64,000 bases of DNA. Source: Streptomyces sp. JH14. GTDB lineage: Bacteria > Actinomycetota > Actinomycetes > Streptomycetales > Streptomycetaceae. Location: contig NZ_JAJNEL010000002.1 in assembly GCF_029428675.1 (NCBI RefSeq), positions 283,857 through 347,856 on the forward strand. The letters run 5' to 3'. Positions 44,898 to 52,366 of the stretch are shown piece by piece. Each line of letters begins with the position of its first letter. The stretch's first letter is position 1. The position numbers were made by a program, and so were the translations under genes. The notes below the pieces were generated by a model. It did no database searches and had not been told where the DNA came from. It was given only the letters and a program-made list of their open reading frames with translations.

Positions 44898-47152
44898 CCG
44901 GCAAGAACGTGACACTGCGCCTGCTCGACAAGGCGGACCGGGAGATCCTCAAACTCCCCCGCCCGGTCAAGGGAGCGATCTACGACTTCCAGCACAAGTT
45001 CAAGACCAACCCCGACTCCGCGGGCCTGCGCCTCAAGCAGTTGCAGGGGCACGACAAGCTGCACTCGGCGCGCGTCAACGACGAGTACCGCGCGCTGCTG
45101 CTGCGGCTGGCCGACGACGACTGGCTGATCGTTTCGGTCAAGCACCGCAAGGATGTGTACGCGCACCTGGACCGGCTCACGTACTCGGTCAACCGCGTCA
45201 CCGGCGGCATCGAGTATGTGGACCTGCAGGTCGTACAGGAGGAAGTGCTCAGTCCCCCGGCCCCGCGGACCACCGAACCCGTCGTACCTGCCGCGCCCGC
45301 CGAGCTGGCCGCTCCGCGGCCGCTGTTCGCGAAGTGGTCGGAAGAGCAGCTCACCGATCTGGGTGTGGCCCCGTCCCTCGTTCCGGTCGTCGCCGCGCTG
45401 ACCACCGAGGACCAGCTCCTCGGCCTCGTCGAGTACGCGCCGCAGCTCACCGGCGAGGTGCTGCTGGCGCTGTACGACGGCAAAGAGTACGACGACGTCC
45501 TGGAGCAGGTCACCGCCCCCGTCGCGGCACCGGAACCCGTGGACCCCGAGGACTTCAGGGCCGCCGCCGAACGTCCCGCCACCATCGTCACCACGACCGA
45601 CGACGCGCTGCGGGAGGCCCTGGAGGGCGAGGACTTCGGGCGCTGGAAGGTCTTCCTGCACCCCACCCAGGCCAAGCTCGTCTCGCGGGACTACGGCGGT
45701 CCGGCCCGCGTCGGCGGCGGGCCCGGCACCGGCAAGACGATCGTGGCACTGCACAGGGTCAAGTACCTGGTCGAGCGGCTCCCGGCCGGCCGGAACAAGC
45801 CGGTCCTGCTGACCACGTACAACAAGAACCTCGCGGCGGACCTGCGTTCACGGCTGCTCGCCCTGGGCGGCGAAGCGCTGCTGTCGCGTGTCGAGATCAG
45901 CCACGTCGACCAACTCGCGCTGCGAACCGTCCGGGAGGCGGAGCCCGGCAACCGCAAGCGGATCATCGACGAGGCGCAGGCGGTCCGCGAATGGCGCTCG
46001 CTCCTGGACGAGCTCGGCGAGGACGGCTGGGACGCGGAGTTCCTGCACGACGAGTGGACGCAGGTCATCCTCGGCCAGGCGGTGACCTCCCGCACGGACT
46101 ACTTCCGTGCCCGCCGCGCCGGACGCGGACGCACGGTCACCCGCGCCGAGCGCGCCGAGATCTGGCAGCTCGCCGAGCGGTTCACCCAGCGCCTGGACAG
46201 GCTCGGAGTCCAGACGTGGGACCAGATCGCGGAGCGGGCAGCGCAGTTGGAGGTCGCGCGCGCCCGGCGCATCCAGGACATTGACCGCCGGCGGGAGGAG
46301 GCGGGCGGCCTCGACAACATCCACGTGGCCGACGGTTCGGGGGGCTGGCTGCGGTACCGGTACCGTCACATCGTGGTCGACGAGGCCCAGGACCTGCGGC
46401 CCGCGCACTGGAAGATGCTGCGCGCCATGACCGCCCCGGACCGCAACGACCTGTTCCTGGTCGGTGACACTCACCAGCGCATCTACAAGAACCAGGTGAC
46501 CCTCGGCAGCCTCGGCATCAACATCCGCGGCCGGTCGTCGAAGTTGTCTCTGAGCTACCGCACCACCCGGCAGATCCTGCGCTCCGCACTGAACGTGCTC
46601 GGCGAGGAGAAGTACGACGACCTCGACGGCAGCGCCGAGACACTGGCCGGATACCGTTCCGTGCTCAGCGGTGGCGTACCGGACCTGCACCGGCTGGGCG
46701 ACTGGCAGGACGAGCGCGAGGCGATCGCCACGCTGATCGAGTCCTGGGGACAGGTGCCGCACGAGCAGATCGCCATCGCCGTGCCGACCAACGACATGGC
46801 GCGCGAGGTCGCGTACACGTTGAGGGAGCATGGCATCCTGGCGCTGGAGATCGGCCCGGACGGACCCCGCGGCGACAGCGGCGTCCACATCGGCACGATG
46901 TTCCGGTTCAAGGGTCTGGAATACCAGCGCATGATCATCGCCGGGGTGACCGACGGGCTCGTGCCGCGCGCGGACGTACAGCGGCGCCGCACCACGGACC
47001 CAGCACGTCACCGGACGGAGATGCAGCGCGCCCGGTCCTTGCTCTTCGTGGCGGCCACGCGCGCCCGGGACAGCCTGGACGTTTTCTGGCACGGGGAGCC
47101 GAGCCCGTTCCTCAAGGAACTGATAGAGGTCCGGCCGCCGGCCGCGGCATGA
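44894..47152 (+). CDS. UvrD-type helicase with N-terminal RelE/ParE-like domain
   Basis: 752 residues from a GTG that overlaps the giant helicase stop. Residues about 1-95 look like a RelE/ParE toxin fold: LLDKADREILKLPRPVKGAI, LKQLQGHDKLHSARVNDEYR and IVSVKHRKDVY. The helicase follows: Walker A GGPGTGKTIVALHR near 278, motif II IVVDEAQDLRP near 494, LSYRTTRQI motif, and C-terminal LLFVAATRARDSLDVFWH. It is a superfamily 1 enzyme moving on single-stranded DNA, with the RelE-like part perhaps placing it on ribosomes or RNA, or serving as a binding module without toxicity. The coupling to the preceding gene suggests the two helicases act in one complex. Stand-alone versions of this fusion occur in Streptomyces, to my knowledge. 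Confidence 0.85.
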   Translation: MTGKNVTLRLLDKADREILKLPRPVKGAIYDFQHKFKTNPDSAGLRLKQLQGHDKLHSARVNDEYRALLLRLADDDWLIVSVKHRKDVYAHLDRLTYSVNRVTGGIEYVDLQVVQEEVLSPPAPRTTEPVVPAAPAELAAPRPLFAKWSEEQLTDLGVAPSLVPVVAALTTEDQLLGLVEYAPQLTGEVLLALYDGKEYDDVLEQVTAPVAAPEPVDPEDFRAAAERPATIVTTTDDALREALEGEDFGRWKVFLHPTQAKLVSRDYGGPARVGGGPGTGKTIVALHRVKYLVERLPAGRNKPVLLTTYNKNLAADLRSRLLALGGEALLSRVEISHVDQLALRTVREAEPGNRKRIIDEAQAVREWRSLLDELGEDGWDAEFLHDEWTQVILGQAVTSRTDYFRARRAGRGRTVTRAERAEIWQLAERFTQRLDRLGVQTWDQIAERAAQLEVARARRIQDIDRRREEAGGLDNIHVADGSGGWLRYRYRHIVVDEAQDLRPAHWKMLRAMTAPDRNDLFLVGDTHQRIYKNQVTLGSLGINIRGRSSKLSLSYRTTRQILRSALNVLGEEKYDDLDGSAETLAGYRSVLSGGVPDLHRLGDWQDEREAIATLIESWGQVPHEQIAIAVPTNDMAREVAYTLREHGILALEIGPDGPRGDSGVHIGTMFRFKGLEYQRMIIAGVTDGLVPRADVQRRRTTDPARHRTEMQRARSLLFVAATRARDSLDVFWHGEPSPFLKELIEVRPPAAA

Positions 47153-47185
47153 CCCACACCGGGGCCGTGCCGCGGTTCGCCTCAG

Positions 47186-48130
47186 CTACCGCGGCGCGAC
47201 CGGCCCCTGCGGCACAAGGAACGGCCGCCGGGGATCCTCCGGCAGCATCCTGCGGGTGGCGAACGCCGGGTCGGGTGCCGGCAGGTACGGTACGAGAGCC
47301 GCGTACACGTCACCCGCACCGCGGGGACGGTCCTCGGGACGCTTGGCGAGCAGTGCGTGCGACAGGTCCTGGAGCGCGGCCGGGGCGTCGACACCGCGGT
47401 CGGCCAACCGGGGCGGGATCGCGGTGAGGTGCTGGGTCACCAGCTCGGCGGGACCCCGACCGCGGAAGGGAGGGTGGCCGGTGAGCATGTGGTGCAGCAG
47501 GCACCCCACCGCGTACAGGTCACTGCGACCGTCCAACGGCCCTTCCCCGGCTAGGAGTTCGGGCGAGGCGTAGGTGATGTTGCCGAGCGTTTCGCCGGTC
47601 ATTGTGAGCTGTGGGTCGGTGTCCGAGAGAACCTTCACGAGACCGAAGTCGAGGATCTTGACCAGGCCGCTGGTGCGGACCATGACGTTCTGGGGCTTGA
47701 GGTCGCGGTGGACGAGGCCGGCCGCGTGCGCGGCGGACAGCCCCGAGCACAGTTGCGCGGCCACGGAGACCGCGGCGGACACGGACAGGCGCCCGTCGTC
47801 GGCGCCGTCGACGACGTTGTCGAGGGTCGTCCCGTCGACGAGCTGCATCACCAGGCAGCAGACGTCCTCGGTGACGGCCGCGTCGTACACGGTGGTGATG
47901 TTGGCGTGGTCCAGACGAGCGGCGGCCTTGGCCTCCCTCTCGAAGCGCGCCAGGGCGGTACGGCGCCAGTCGGGCAGAGCCAGAAGATCCGCGGCGACGG
48001 TCTTGACCGCGACAGGACGCTCCAGATACACGTCCGTCCCCTGCCAGACGTGCCCCATCGCCCCTCTGCCCAGAATCCGGTCCAGCCGGTACCTGCTGCG
48101 CAGAACCTTGCCTGCGGCGAACTGCTCCAC
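47186..48130 (-). CDS. Ser/Thr protein kinase
   Basis: 314 residues from GTG at 48130, with GGAAGAG upstream. The kinase domain is nearly the whole protein: glycine loop GRGAMGHVWQG near 20, AVKTV lysine, HRDLKPQNVMV near 142, DFGLVKVL near 162, and the SPELLAG substrate-anchor. A short tail lists Pro/Arg-rich residues. There is no transmembrane helix or sensor domain. It is convergent with the RelE-UvrD gene (33-base gap, with a possible shared hairpin at the 3' ends), so it is not part of that operon. Whether it belongs to the defence set cannot be told. Confidence 0.85.
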   Translation of the reverse strand: MEQFAAGKVLRSRYRLDRILGRGAMGHVWQGTDVYLERPVAVKTVAADLLALPDWRRTALARFEREAKAAARLDHANITTVYDAAVTEDVCCLVMQLVDGTTLDNVVDGADDGRLSVSAAVSVAAQLCSGLSAAHAAGLVHRDLKPQNVMVRTSGLVKILDFGLVKVLSDTDPQLTMTGETLGNITYASPELLAGEGPLDGRSDLYAVGCLLHHMLTGHPPFRGRGPAELVTQHLTAIPPRLADRGVDAPAALQDLSHALLAKRPEDRPRGAGDVYAALVPYLPAPDPAFATRRMLPEDPRRPFLVPQGPVAPR

Positions 48131-48692
48131 GTTCTCTTCCTTCGATGAGCCCCAGCGGTATGTCAGTGCACGGACTGCCTGGCCGGAGACCCGCCGTCGA
48201 CAGCCCGGACGGAACAAGTCAACCAGCCTCGTGCGCACGCCGGAAAACCCTCAAGGACCACGGAATCCCGCACGGACCCCACGAACGTGACGCCAGGGAG
48301 CCCAAGCCGAGGCGGCAGGCTGTCCGCTACCGGATGCTCTGCAAGAGCTGCCCTGTGGCAGTGACGGTCCAGAACGACTATCCGTTGCGATTCGGATTGA
48401 CGTGCGGTTTGAGGGCCCGCACCACGGCTAGTGCCGCCCCGCTGGGGGTCTCGTACTCGCCGCGGCCAGGGCCGGAGGGAATCGTCACGGTGCGGGACGA
48501 AGGGGAACGGAATCGGGGCGCTCATTGGGAGAGCAGTGTATGAGCAGGACTGGGTTATCGGCGACTGCCCGGTTCAGGCTGCCTCCCCCAGTCGGAACCA
48601 TCTCGTTGCTGATGCGCATGCCGGAGCCCGCAAGCCGACCAAGTTCGCCAGTTCATCTCCGCGATGAGACCCTCGTCGACGCGGGGCAGAAC
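48131..48692. other. Intergenic region without supported gene
   Basis: About 560 bases between the kinase start and the repeated promoter/operator element. A 132-codon frame (48145-48543) covers most of it but has no protein-like pattern. Nothing else was recognised. Confidence 0.5.
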
Positions 48693-48717
48693 TGGCCGGT
48701 TAAGCGGCCACATGTCA
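48693..48717 (+). promoter_or_regulatory. Copy 1 of 25-base palindromic promoter/operator element
   Basis: 24 of 25 bases match the copy at 51382-51406. The core is a near-perfect 16-base palindrome (GGCCGGTTAA then G in place of C, then CGGCC) followed by ACATGTCA. TTAAGC at 48700-48705 would be the -10 box, with a TCGAC-type -35 about 18 bases upstream. It precedes the Nudix-like gene, so a repressor that binds the palindrome would block its promoter. Confidence 0.55.
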
Positions 48718-48727
48718 GGATCGGCAC

Positions 48728-49234
48728 GTGCCTGAGTTCCTGAACGCCACCAAGAGCCGGGGGCGCCCTACCGTGCCGACTCCCAGGATGCGTCGGGTGG
48801 TGTTTGTCGCGGTGATGAGCTCGGAGCGGACACTCGCCCTGATACCTGACAAATCTCCTGGATGGCCGGCCCGATGGATGCTTCCTTCAGGATCAGCCCG
48901 GGCTGGGGAGCCCTACCGTGATGCGGCGATGCGAGTAATCCGCGACGTGGTCGGTACGATGCCGACGCGCGGGGGCACCGTTGAGGGGTGCCGTTGGGCC
49001 CAAGTTCCTGTGCCCGTCGACCAGAGCCGTCGAGAGGCGCACGTGTTCATCTTTCGCCTCATGGTGGCTGGCAGCCCTCCGAAGAGCCTGCCTGGGAGGG
49101 GGCCAGTGCGCTGGGCGGGGCCGCACCAGTGGCCGGAGTTGTGCGCTCGCTGTGATCTGCCCGATGTGGATGTGCTGTTGACGGGTTACCTGGAAGGGTG
49201 GATCCCAGACGGGCGGATCACGTTGGGACCTTGA
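48728..49234 (+). CDS. Nudix-like protein with degenerate Nudix box
   Basis: 168 residues from a GTG with AGGA eight bases upstream. The fold cue is WMLPSGSARAGEPYRDAAMR followed by VIRDVVG, which aligns with the Nudix box (GX5EX7REUXEEXGU). The first Glu is kept but the REXXEE core reads RVIRDV, so the metal-binding glutamates are missing and hydrolase activity is doubtful. The rest (VVFVAVMSSERTLALIPDKS, then HVFIFRLMVAG) fits Nudix strands. It may bind a nucleotide ligand as a sensor. Transcription probably starts at the palindromic element just upstream. It is convergent with the IclR gene. Confidence 0.55.
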   Translation: MPEFLNATKSRGRPTVPTPRMRRVVFVAVMSSERTLALIPDKSPGWPARWMLPSGSARAGEPYRDAAMRVIRDVVGTMPTRGGTVEGCRWAQVPVPVDQSRREAHVFIFRLMVAGSPPKSLPGRGPVRWAGPHQWPELCARCDLPDVDVLLTGYLEGWIPDGRITLGP

Positions 49235-49238
49235 TCGC

Positions 49239-50006
49239 TCACGTTGCCCTGACGATTGCGGTGGCGGTCTCTTGCAGGGCTACGGCGACTGCGGACATAT
49301 CCTGTTCTCGCAGACGTACGGCAGGTGCATGCACGGAGATCGCGGCGAGTGGCTCCCCGATGCGGTTCCGGACGGCCACCCCTACACCGTGCAAGTCATG
49401 TGCGCTTTCTTCCAGGTCTGCCGCCCATCCCCGGACTCTGATTTCCTCCAGCTCCACCTCAAGCAGCGGCCATTCGGTGATGCTTGCTGCCGCCGTTGCG
49501 GCGAGTGTGGCTGGGAGAGCTGCACGTACTTGTGCCGGGTCGCGGAGCGCAAGAAGGGCCTTGCCCGCCGCTGTGACATGCGCGGGAAGAGACTGGCCGA
49601 GCGGAACGCTGACGCGCAGGACCTGCCGGCACTCGACTCCGTCGAGCAGCCGGACGACAGCGGCGTCCAAGCTATACAGGCATACCGTCTCCTGCAGCTT
49701 CTCGGACAGTTCTTCAAGGGGTCTGCGGGCCTGCCTCCGGACGTCCAGTTGGGCGATGGCGTCCAGTCCCATGCGTACGAGCTGCGGCCCCAGTGAGTAT
49801 CCGCGCTGCCCCCGATCGTGGCGCAGGAAACCCATGTGCGTCAGGGTGACCAGGATGCGGTGCACGGTGGAACGGGACATGCCGAGTTCCCGGGCAGTCT
49901 CCATGACACCGATCGTTCCCCGGTCATGAGCCAGGACAAGAACATCCAGAGCCTTTGTCACCGACGCCAAGGCCTCGGTCGCCGACAGATGATTGGCATC
50001 CACCAT
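49239..50006 (-). CDS. IclR-family transcriptional regulator
   Basis: 255 residues from ATG at 50006; a longer frame has a Cys/Arg-rich extension unlike the family. Residues about 10-75 form the winged helix (SVTKALDVLVLAHDRGTIGV, then MSRSTVHRILVTLTHMGFL). The C-terminal ligand domain carries ARRPLEELSEKLQETVCLYS, ALPAHVTAAGKALLAL-like text (SLPAHVTAAGKALLAL) and the final LAAISVHAP block. IclR proteins bind small carboxylic or aromatic acids and usually control catabolic genes. The nearest catabolic operons lie on the far side of the tRNA, so its target is open. Confidence 0.85.
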   Translation of the reverse strand: MVDANHLSATEALASVTKALDVLVLAHDRGTIGVMETARELGMSRSTVHRILVTLTHMGFLRHDRGQRGYSLGPQLVRMGLDAIAQLDVRRQARRPLEELSEKLQETVCLYSLDAAVVRLLDGVECRQVLRVSVPLGQSLPAHVTAAGKALLALRDPAQVRAALPATLAATAAASITEWPLLEVELEEIRVRGWAADLEESAHDLHGVGVAVRNRIGEPLAAISVHAPAVRLREQDMSAVAVALQETATAIVRAT

Positions 50007-50286
50007 GAAGGAACCGTAGCGCCGACAAGCTCCCATGGACCGGGAGCTTCGACAGAATCCACACCGCCAGATTTCTGCGGTGCCACGCCTCACGGATCCA
50101 GCAGGGCTTCGCAGGATTCCGACGAGTCACTTCTTCGCCAAGGCAGGTCGATTTTTGCGATAACTCCAACTGGACTTAACCCACTTGAGTGCGCTACTGA
50201 CCGTTTGGCGTCACCTCACAGGAACTGTGGGCGTGCCACAGTGTGCCGTCCCTACACTGGCAGCGGCCTTCCTTGAGGAGTTCACC

Positions 50287-50808
50287 ATGGCGGGATACCG
50301 GACAGGCGCGCCTGCGTCGAGCAAAGGTGTCTATGTCGGCCTGGCCCGGCATGCCGTGGAGGAACTGATCACTTCACTGCGCGGCGAGTTGGCCACGCTA
50401 GAGGCGGTCCTCGCGATGATGTGCCAGGAAGCCGAATCCGCCGATGTTCACGAAGAGCGGTCGGCCACCGAGGAGGACACGGCAACCGCCCAGCCCTCCG
50501 GGGAGGTACCGTCCGAAGATTCTGTCGCCGACGAGGATCCGTCGACAGAAGAGGCGCGTCCGAGCTCTGGTACCCAGACCCTGGGGCCGCCGCGCAACGG
50601 AAGCATGCGTGATGCGATCCTCACGCTCCTGTGCGCCACCCAAGAGGCGATGTCGATCACCGAAATCGCGGCGGCCGTGCGCCCCGGAGCGGATGCGACG
50701 GTCCGCTCATCCGTAGGGAAAACCCTCAACCGTATGAAGCAACTTAGTGAGGTGGAAAACGTAGCGCCAGGGATGTTCCGGGCTGTGCTGTCATCCCGAG
50801 TTGCTTGA
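50287..50808 (+). CDS. Hypothetical protein with C-terminal winged-helix-like domain
   Basis: 173 residues; ATG at 50287 with GAGGAG six bases before. The N-terminal 45 residues are helical (HAVEELITSLRGELATLEAV) and may dimerise. A 60-residue acidic, Ser/Glu/Pro-rich linker follows. The last 70 residues (GSMRDAILTLLCATQEAMSI, then TEIAAAV, VRSSVGKTLNRMKQL) form a winged-helix of the type found in plasmid or mobile-element regulators. A strong hairpin at 50841-50871 follows the stop. It lies within the mobile-element module, but its target is unknown. Confidence 0.65.
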   Translation: MAGYRTGAPASSKGVYVGLARHAVEELITSLRGELATLEAVLAMMCQEAESADVHEERSATEEDTATAQPSGEVPSEDSVADEDPSTEEARPSSGTQTLGPPRNGSMRDAILTLLCATQEAMSITEIAAAVRPGADATVRSSVGKTLNRMKQLSEVENVAPGMFRAVLSSRVA

Positions 50809-50840
50809 TCCACCCGAGTACGACCCCAACCCAATAAGCA

Positions 50841-50871
50841 GGCCTCCCTCGATTATCGGTCGAGGGAGGCC
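50841..50871. terminator. Strong hairpin terminator
   Basis: Perfect 12-base inverted repeat (50841-50852 and 50860-50871, seven-base loop) 33 bases after the winged-helix gene. Confidence 0.75.
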
Positions 50872-50930
50872 GCCCAAACGCACGAACGGACGCTTCTCCT
50901 ACCAGGGTTCCGGTCCGTCGTGCACGTTCA

Positions 50931-50959
50931 CTCTAGCGCCGCCGACGGTGGCGCTAGAG
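50931..50959. terminator. Perfect inverted repeat between convergent genes
   Basis: 10-base arms (50931-50940 and 50950-50959) with a nine-base spacer, 61 bases past the stop of the minus-strand HTH gene. It probably ends that transcript; an operator role is the alternative. Confidence 0.5.
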
Positions 50960-51019
50960 AGAATCTGCGCCGTCATGCGATGGACCGTGCACGACTGACC
51001 TCAAACAGCCAATTGAGGA

Positions 51020-51340
51020 TCAGTCATGGACACATTGAGTCGCATTCGATCCGGGCCAGAGCGCCAGGCCCAGAGCGCGCTCCAGCCGGCAAACCGTCAG
51101 GACATCGGGCCAGCCAGCTCCCGCCAGCAGATCGCCGATGGTCTGCCTGCCGACGTCGCTCTGGGCAGCCAATGCGCGCAGCGAGAGTTCCGGTCGCTCA
51201 TCCAGGGCGGCGGCGAGGCGGCGGGCAATCGCCTGGACCACCGCGGCTGCGGGCTCCCCGACGATCCGTGCATCCGGCCACTTATCCGGATTGACGGCGT
51301 AATCCCGTGGCGGCGCCGTGCGCGCTCGGCCTCCGGTCAT
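51020..51340 (-). CDS. Small XRE-like HTH regulator of the mobile element
   Basis: 106 residues; the ATG at 51340 has a strong GAAGGAG ribosome site. Residues about 50-95 form a helix-turn-helix (LSLRALAAQSDVGRQTIGDL, then CRLERALGLALWP). The first 30 residues are basic. It is divergent from the recombinase gene with only 60 bases between the starts, and that gap contains the perfect 16-base palindrome. It is therefore the likely repressor of that promoter and, through the second copy at 48693, of the Nudix-like gene. The link is inferred from position and symmetry. Confidence 0.7.
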   Translation of the reverse strand: MTGGRARTAPPRDYAVNPDKWPDARIVGEPAAAVVQAIARRLAAALDERPELSLRALAAQSDVGRQTIGDLLAGAGWPDVLTVCRLERALGLALWPGSNATQCVHD

Positions 51341-51381
51341 AAAGATGCGCTCCTTCAGATCGTGATCGACACTGACAGTGG

Positions 51382-51406
51382 TGGCCGGTTAACCGGCCAC
51401 ATGTCA
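51382..51406 (+). promoter_or_regulatory. Copy 2 of 25-base palindromic promoter/operator element
   Basis: It contains the perfect palindrome GGCCGGTTAACCGGCC at 51383-51398. TTAACC at 51389-51394 lies 7-12 bases before the recombinase ATG at 51401, as in leaderless promoters, and TCGACA at 51366-51371 is 17 bases upstream as a -35 box. A repressor bound here would cover the -10. Confidence 0.6.
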
Positions 51407-52366
51407 TGGGCCTTGCGCCTGGAGGTCGATGTGTCGAATCGTCTGCTGGCGTACTCGCCGAAACCGGAGACAGTGCCGCCGGCCCAGTGGCGCCGCATCG
51501 CGCCGGTCGTCCGCTCGCTGGGGTTCCTGGCCGTTGCGGCCGGCCCCTACGGCCCGGATGTGATCATGACACCGCTCGCGCGGCTGGTCGCCTGGGCCGA
51601 GGCCCAAGGCCTCCCGCTGGAACCCTCGGTGGTCCTTGACCGGAGCACCGTCGAACGGTTCATCCTCGTCGGCTGCCGCAACATGGCCGCCAACAGCCGA
51701 CGGACCTGCAGCAGCCAGCTGCGCCGGGCTTCCGAAGCGCTTCTGCTGGATCAGCTCGGACAGCATCCGCAGATCCGGCTGAAGGCGTCCGCGGCTCCGG
51801 TGACTCCCTACCCGCGGGCGGAAGTCGCCCACTGGCTGATCTGGGCACAGAGCCTGCCCACCGCGGCCCAGCGGCGTAATGCCTGTCTGCTCTTCTGCCT
51901 CGGTATCGGGTGCGGCCTCTCCGTCGAGGACCTTGTGTACGTTCAGGGGCGGGACATCCACGCGGGCCCCACCGGGCGGGCGCTGGTCAAGGTTCACGGG
52001 CGCCGGCCCCGCACCGTCGTGTGCCGTTACGCCTACGAGGAACTGCTCCTGGCGGAGGCTGCAGACATCCCGGCAGAGGCGTACGTGTTCCGGCCAGACT
52101 GGCAGAACCGCACCAGTAAGCACATCGCATCGGACTGGCTCGCCAAGTACCCGCGGATCATCGGCCGTTGCGACGGTGCGGTATTGCAGACCCAGCGGCT
52201 GCGCACGACCTGGATCGTCGATCTGCTGAATGCGGGCATTCCGCTGAAGGTGATTCTCAAAGCGTCGGGGCTTGAGACGCTGCACAGCCTCTCGCGCTAC
52301 CTCGTCTTCCTCCACGACGTACCCGAAACAGAGGCATCCGATCTGTTGCGGGGAGCGGCGGCATGA
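51401..52366 (+). CDS. Degenerate tyrosine-recombinase-like protein
   Basis: 321 residues from an ATG with no ribosome site, set at the end of a leaderless-type promoter; a longer frame upstream lies over the HTH gene and is rejected. The N-terminal half is helical, like a core-binding domain. The C-terminal half follows tyrosine-recombinase order: a GIGCGLSVEDLVYVQGRDI block where the usual catalytic Arg after GL is Ser, then TQRLRTTWIVDLLNAGIPLK where the usual His is Gln but Arg is kept, and SLSRYLVFL with a Tyr. Two catalytic positions are changed, so it may bind and synapse DNA without cutting. Its stop overlaps the next gene's ATG by four bases. Confidence 0.65.
   Translation: MSWALRLEVDVSNRLLAYSPKPETVPPAQWRRIAPVVRSLGFLAVAAGPYGPDVIMTPLARLVAWAEAQGLPLEPSVVLDRSTVERFILVGCRNMAANSRRTCSSQLRRASEALLLDQLGQHPQIRLKASAAPVTPYPRAEVAHWLIWAQSLPTAAQRRNACLLFCLGIGCGLSVEDLVYVQGRDIHAGPTGRALVKVHGRRPRTVVCRYAYEELLLAEAADIPAEAYVFRPDWQNRTSKHIASDWLAKYPRIIGRCDGAVLQTQRLRTTWIVDLLNAGIPLKVILKASGLETLHSLSRYLVFLHDVPETEASDLLRGAAA

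Noticed and set aside
37947..44915. A 2322-codon open frame on the minus strand opposite the giant helicase gene
   Set aside because: It mirrors the helicase gene codon for codon, has no domain pattern or ribosome site, and arises because high third-position GC removes stops from the antisense frame.
20124..47152. Complete canonical class 1 DISARM locus
   Set aside because: No phospholipase-D type drmC and no separate drmA and drmB were found; the giant helicase is only a possible substitute, so the label DISARM-like is used instead.
48145..48543. A 132-codon plus-strand frame in the gap after the kinase
   Set aside because: No ribosome site, no conserved-looking segment and biased composition; kept as intergenic.
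51026..51400. Longer N-terminus for the recombinase-like protein
   Set aside because: This stretch is antisense to the HTH gene, which has a strong ribosome site and a helix-turn-helix; the leaderless ATG at 51401 explains the promoter element.
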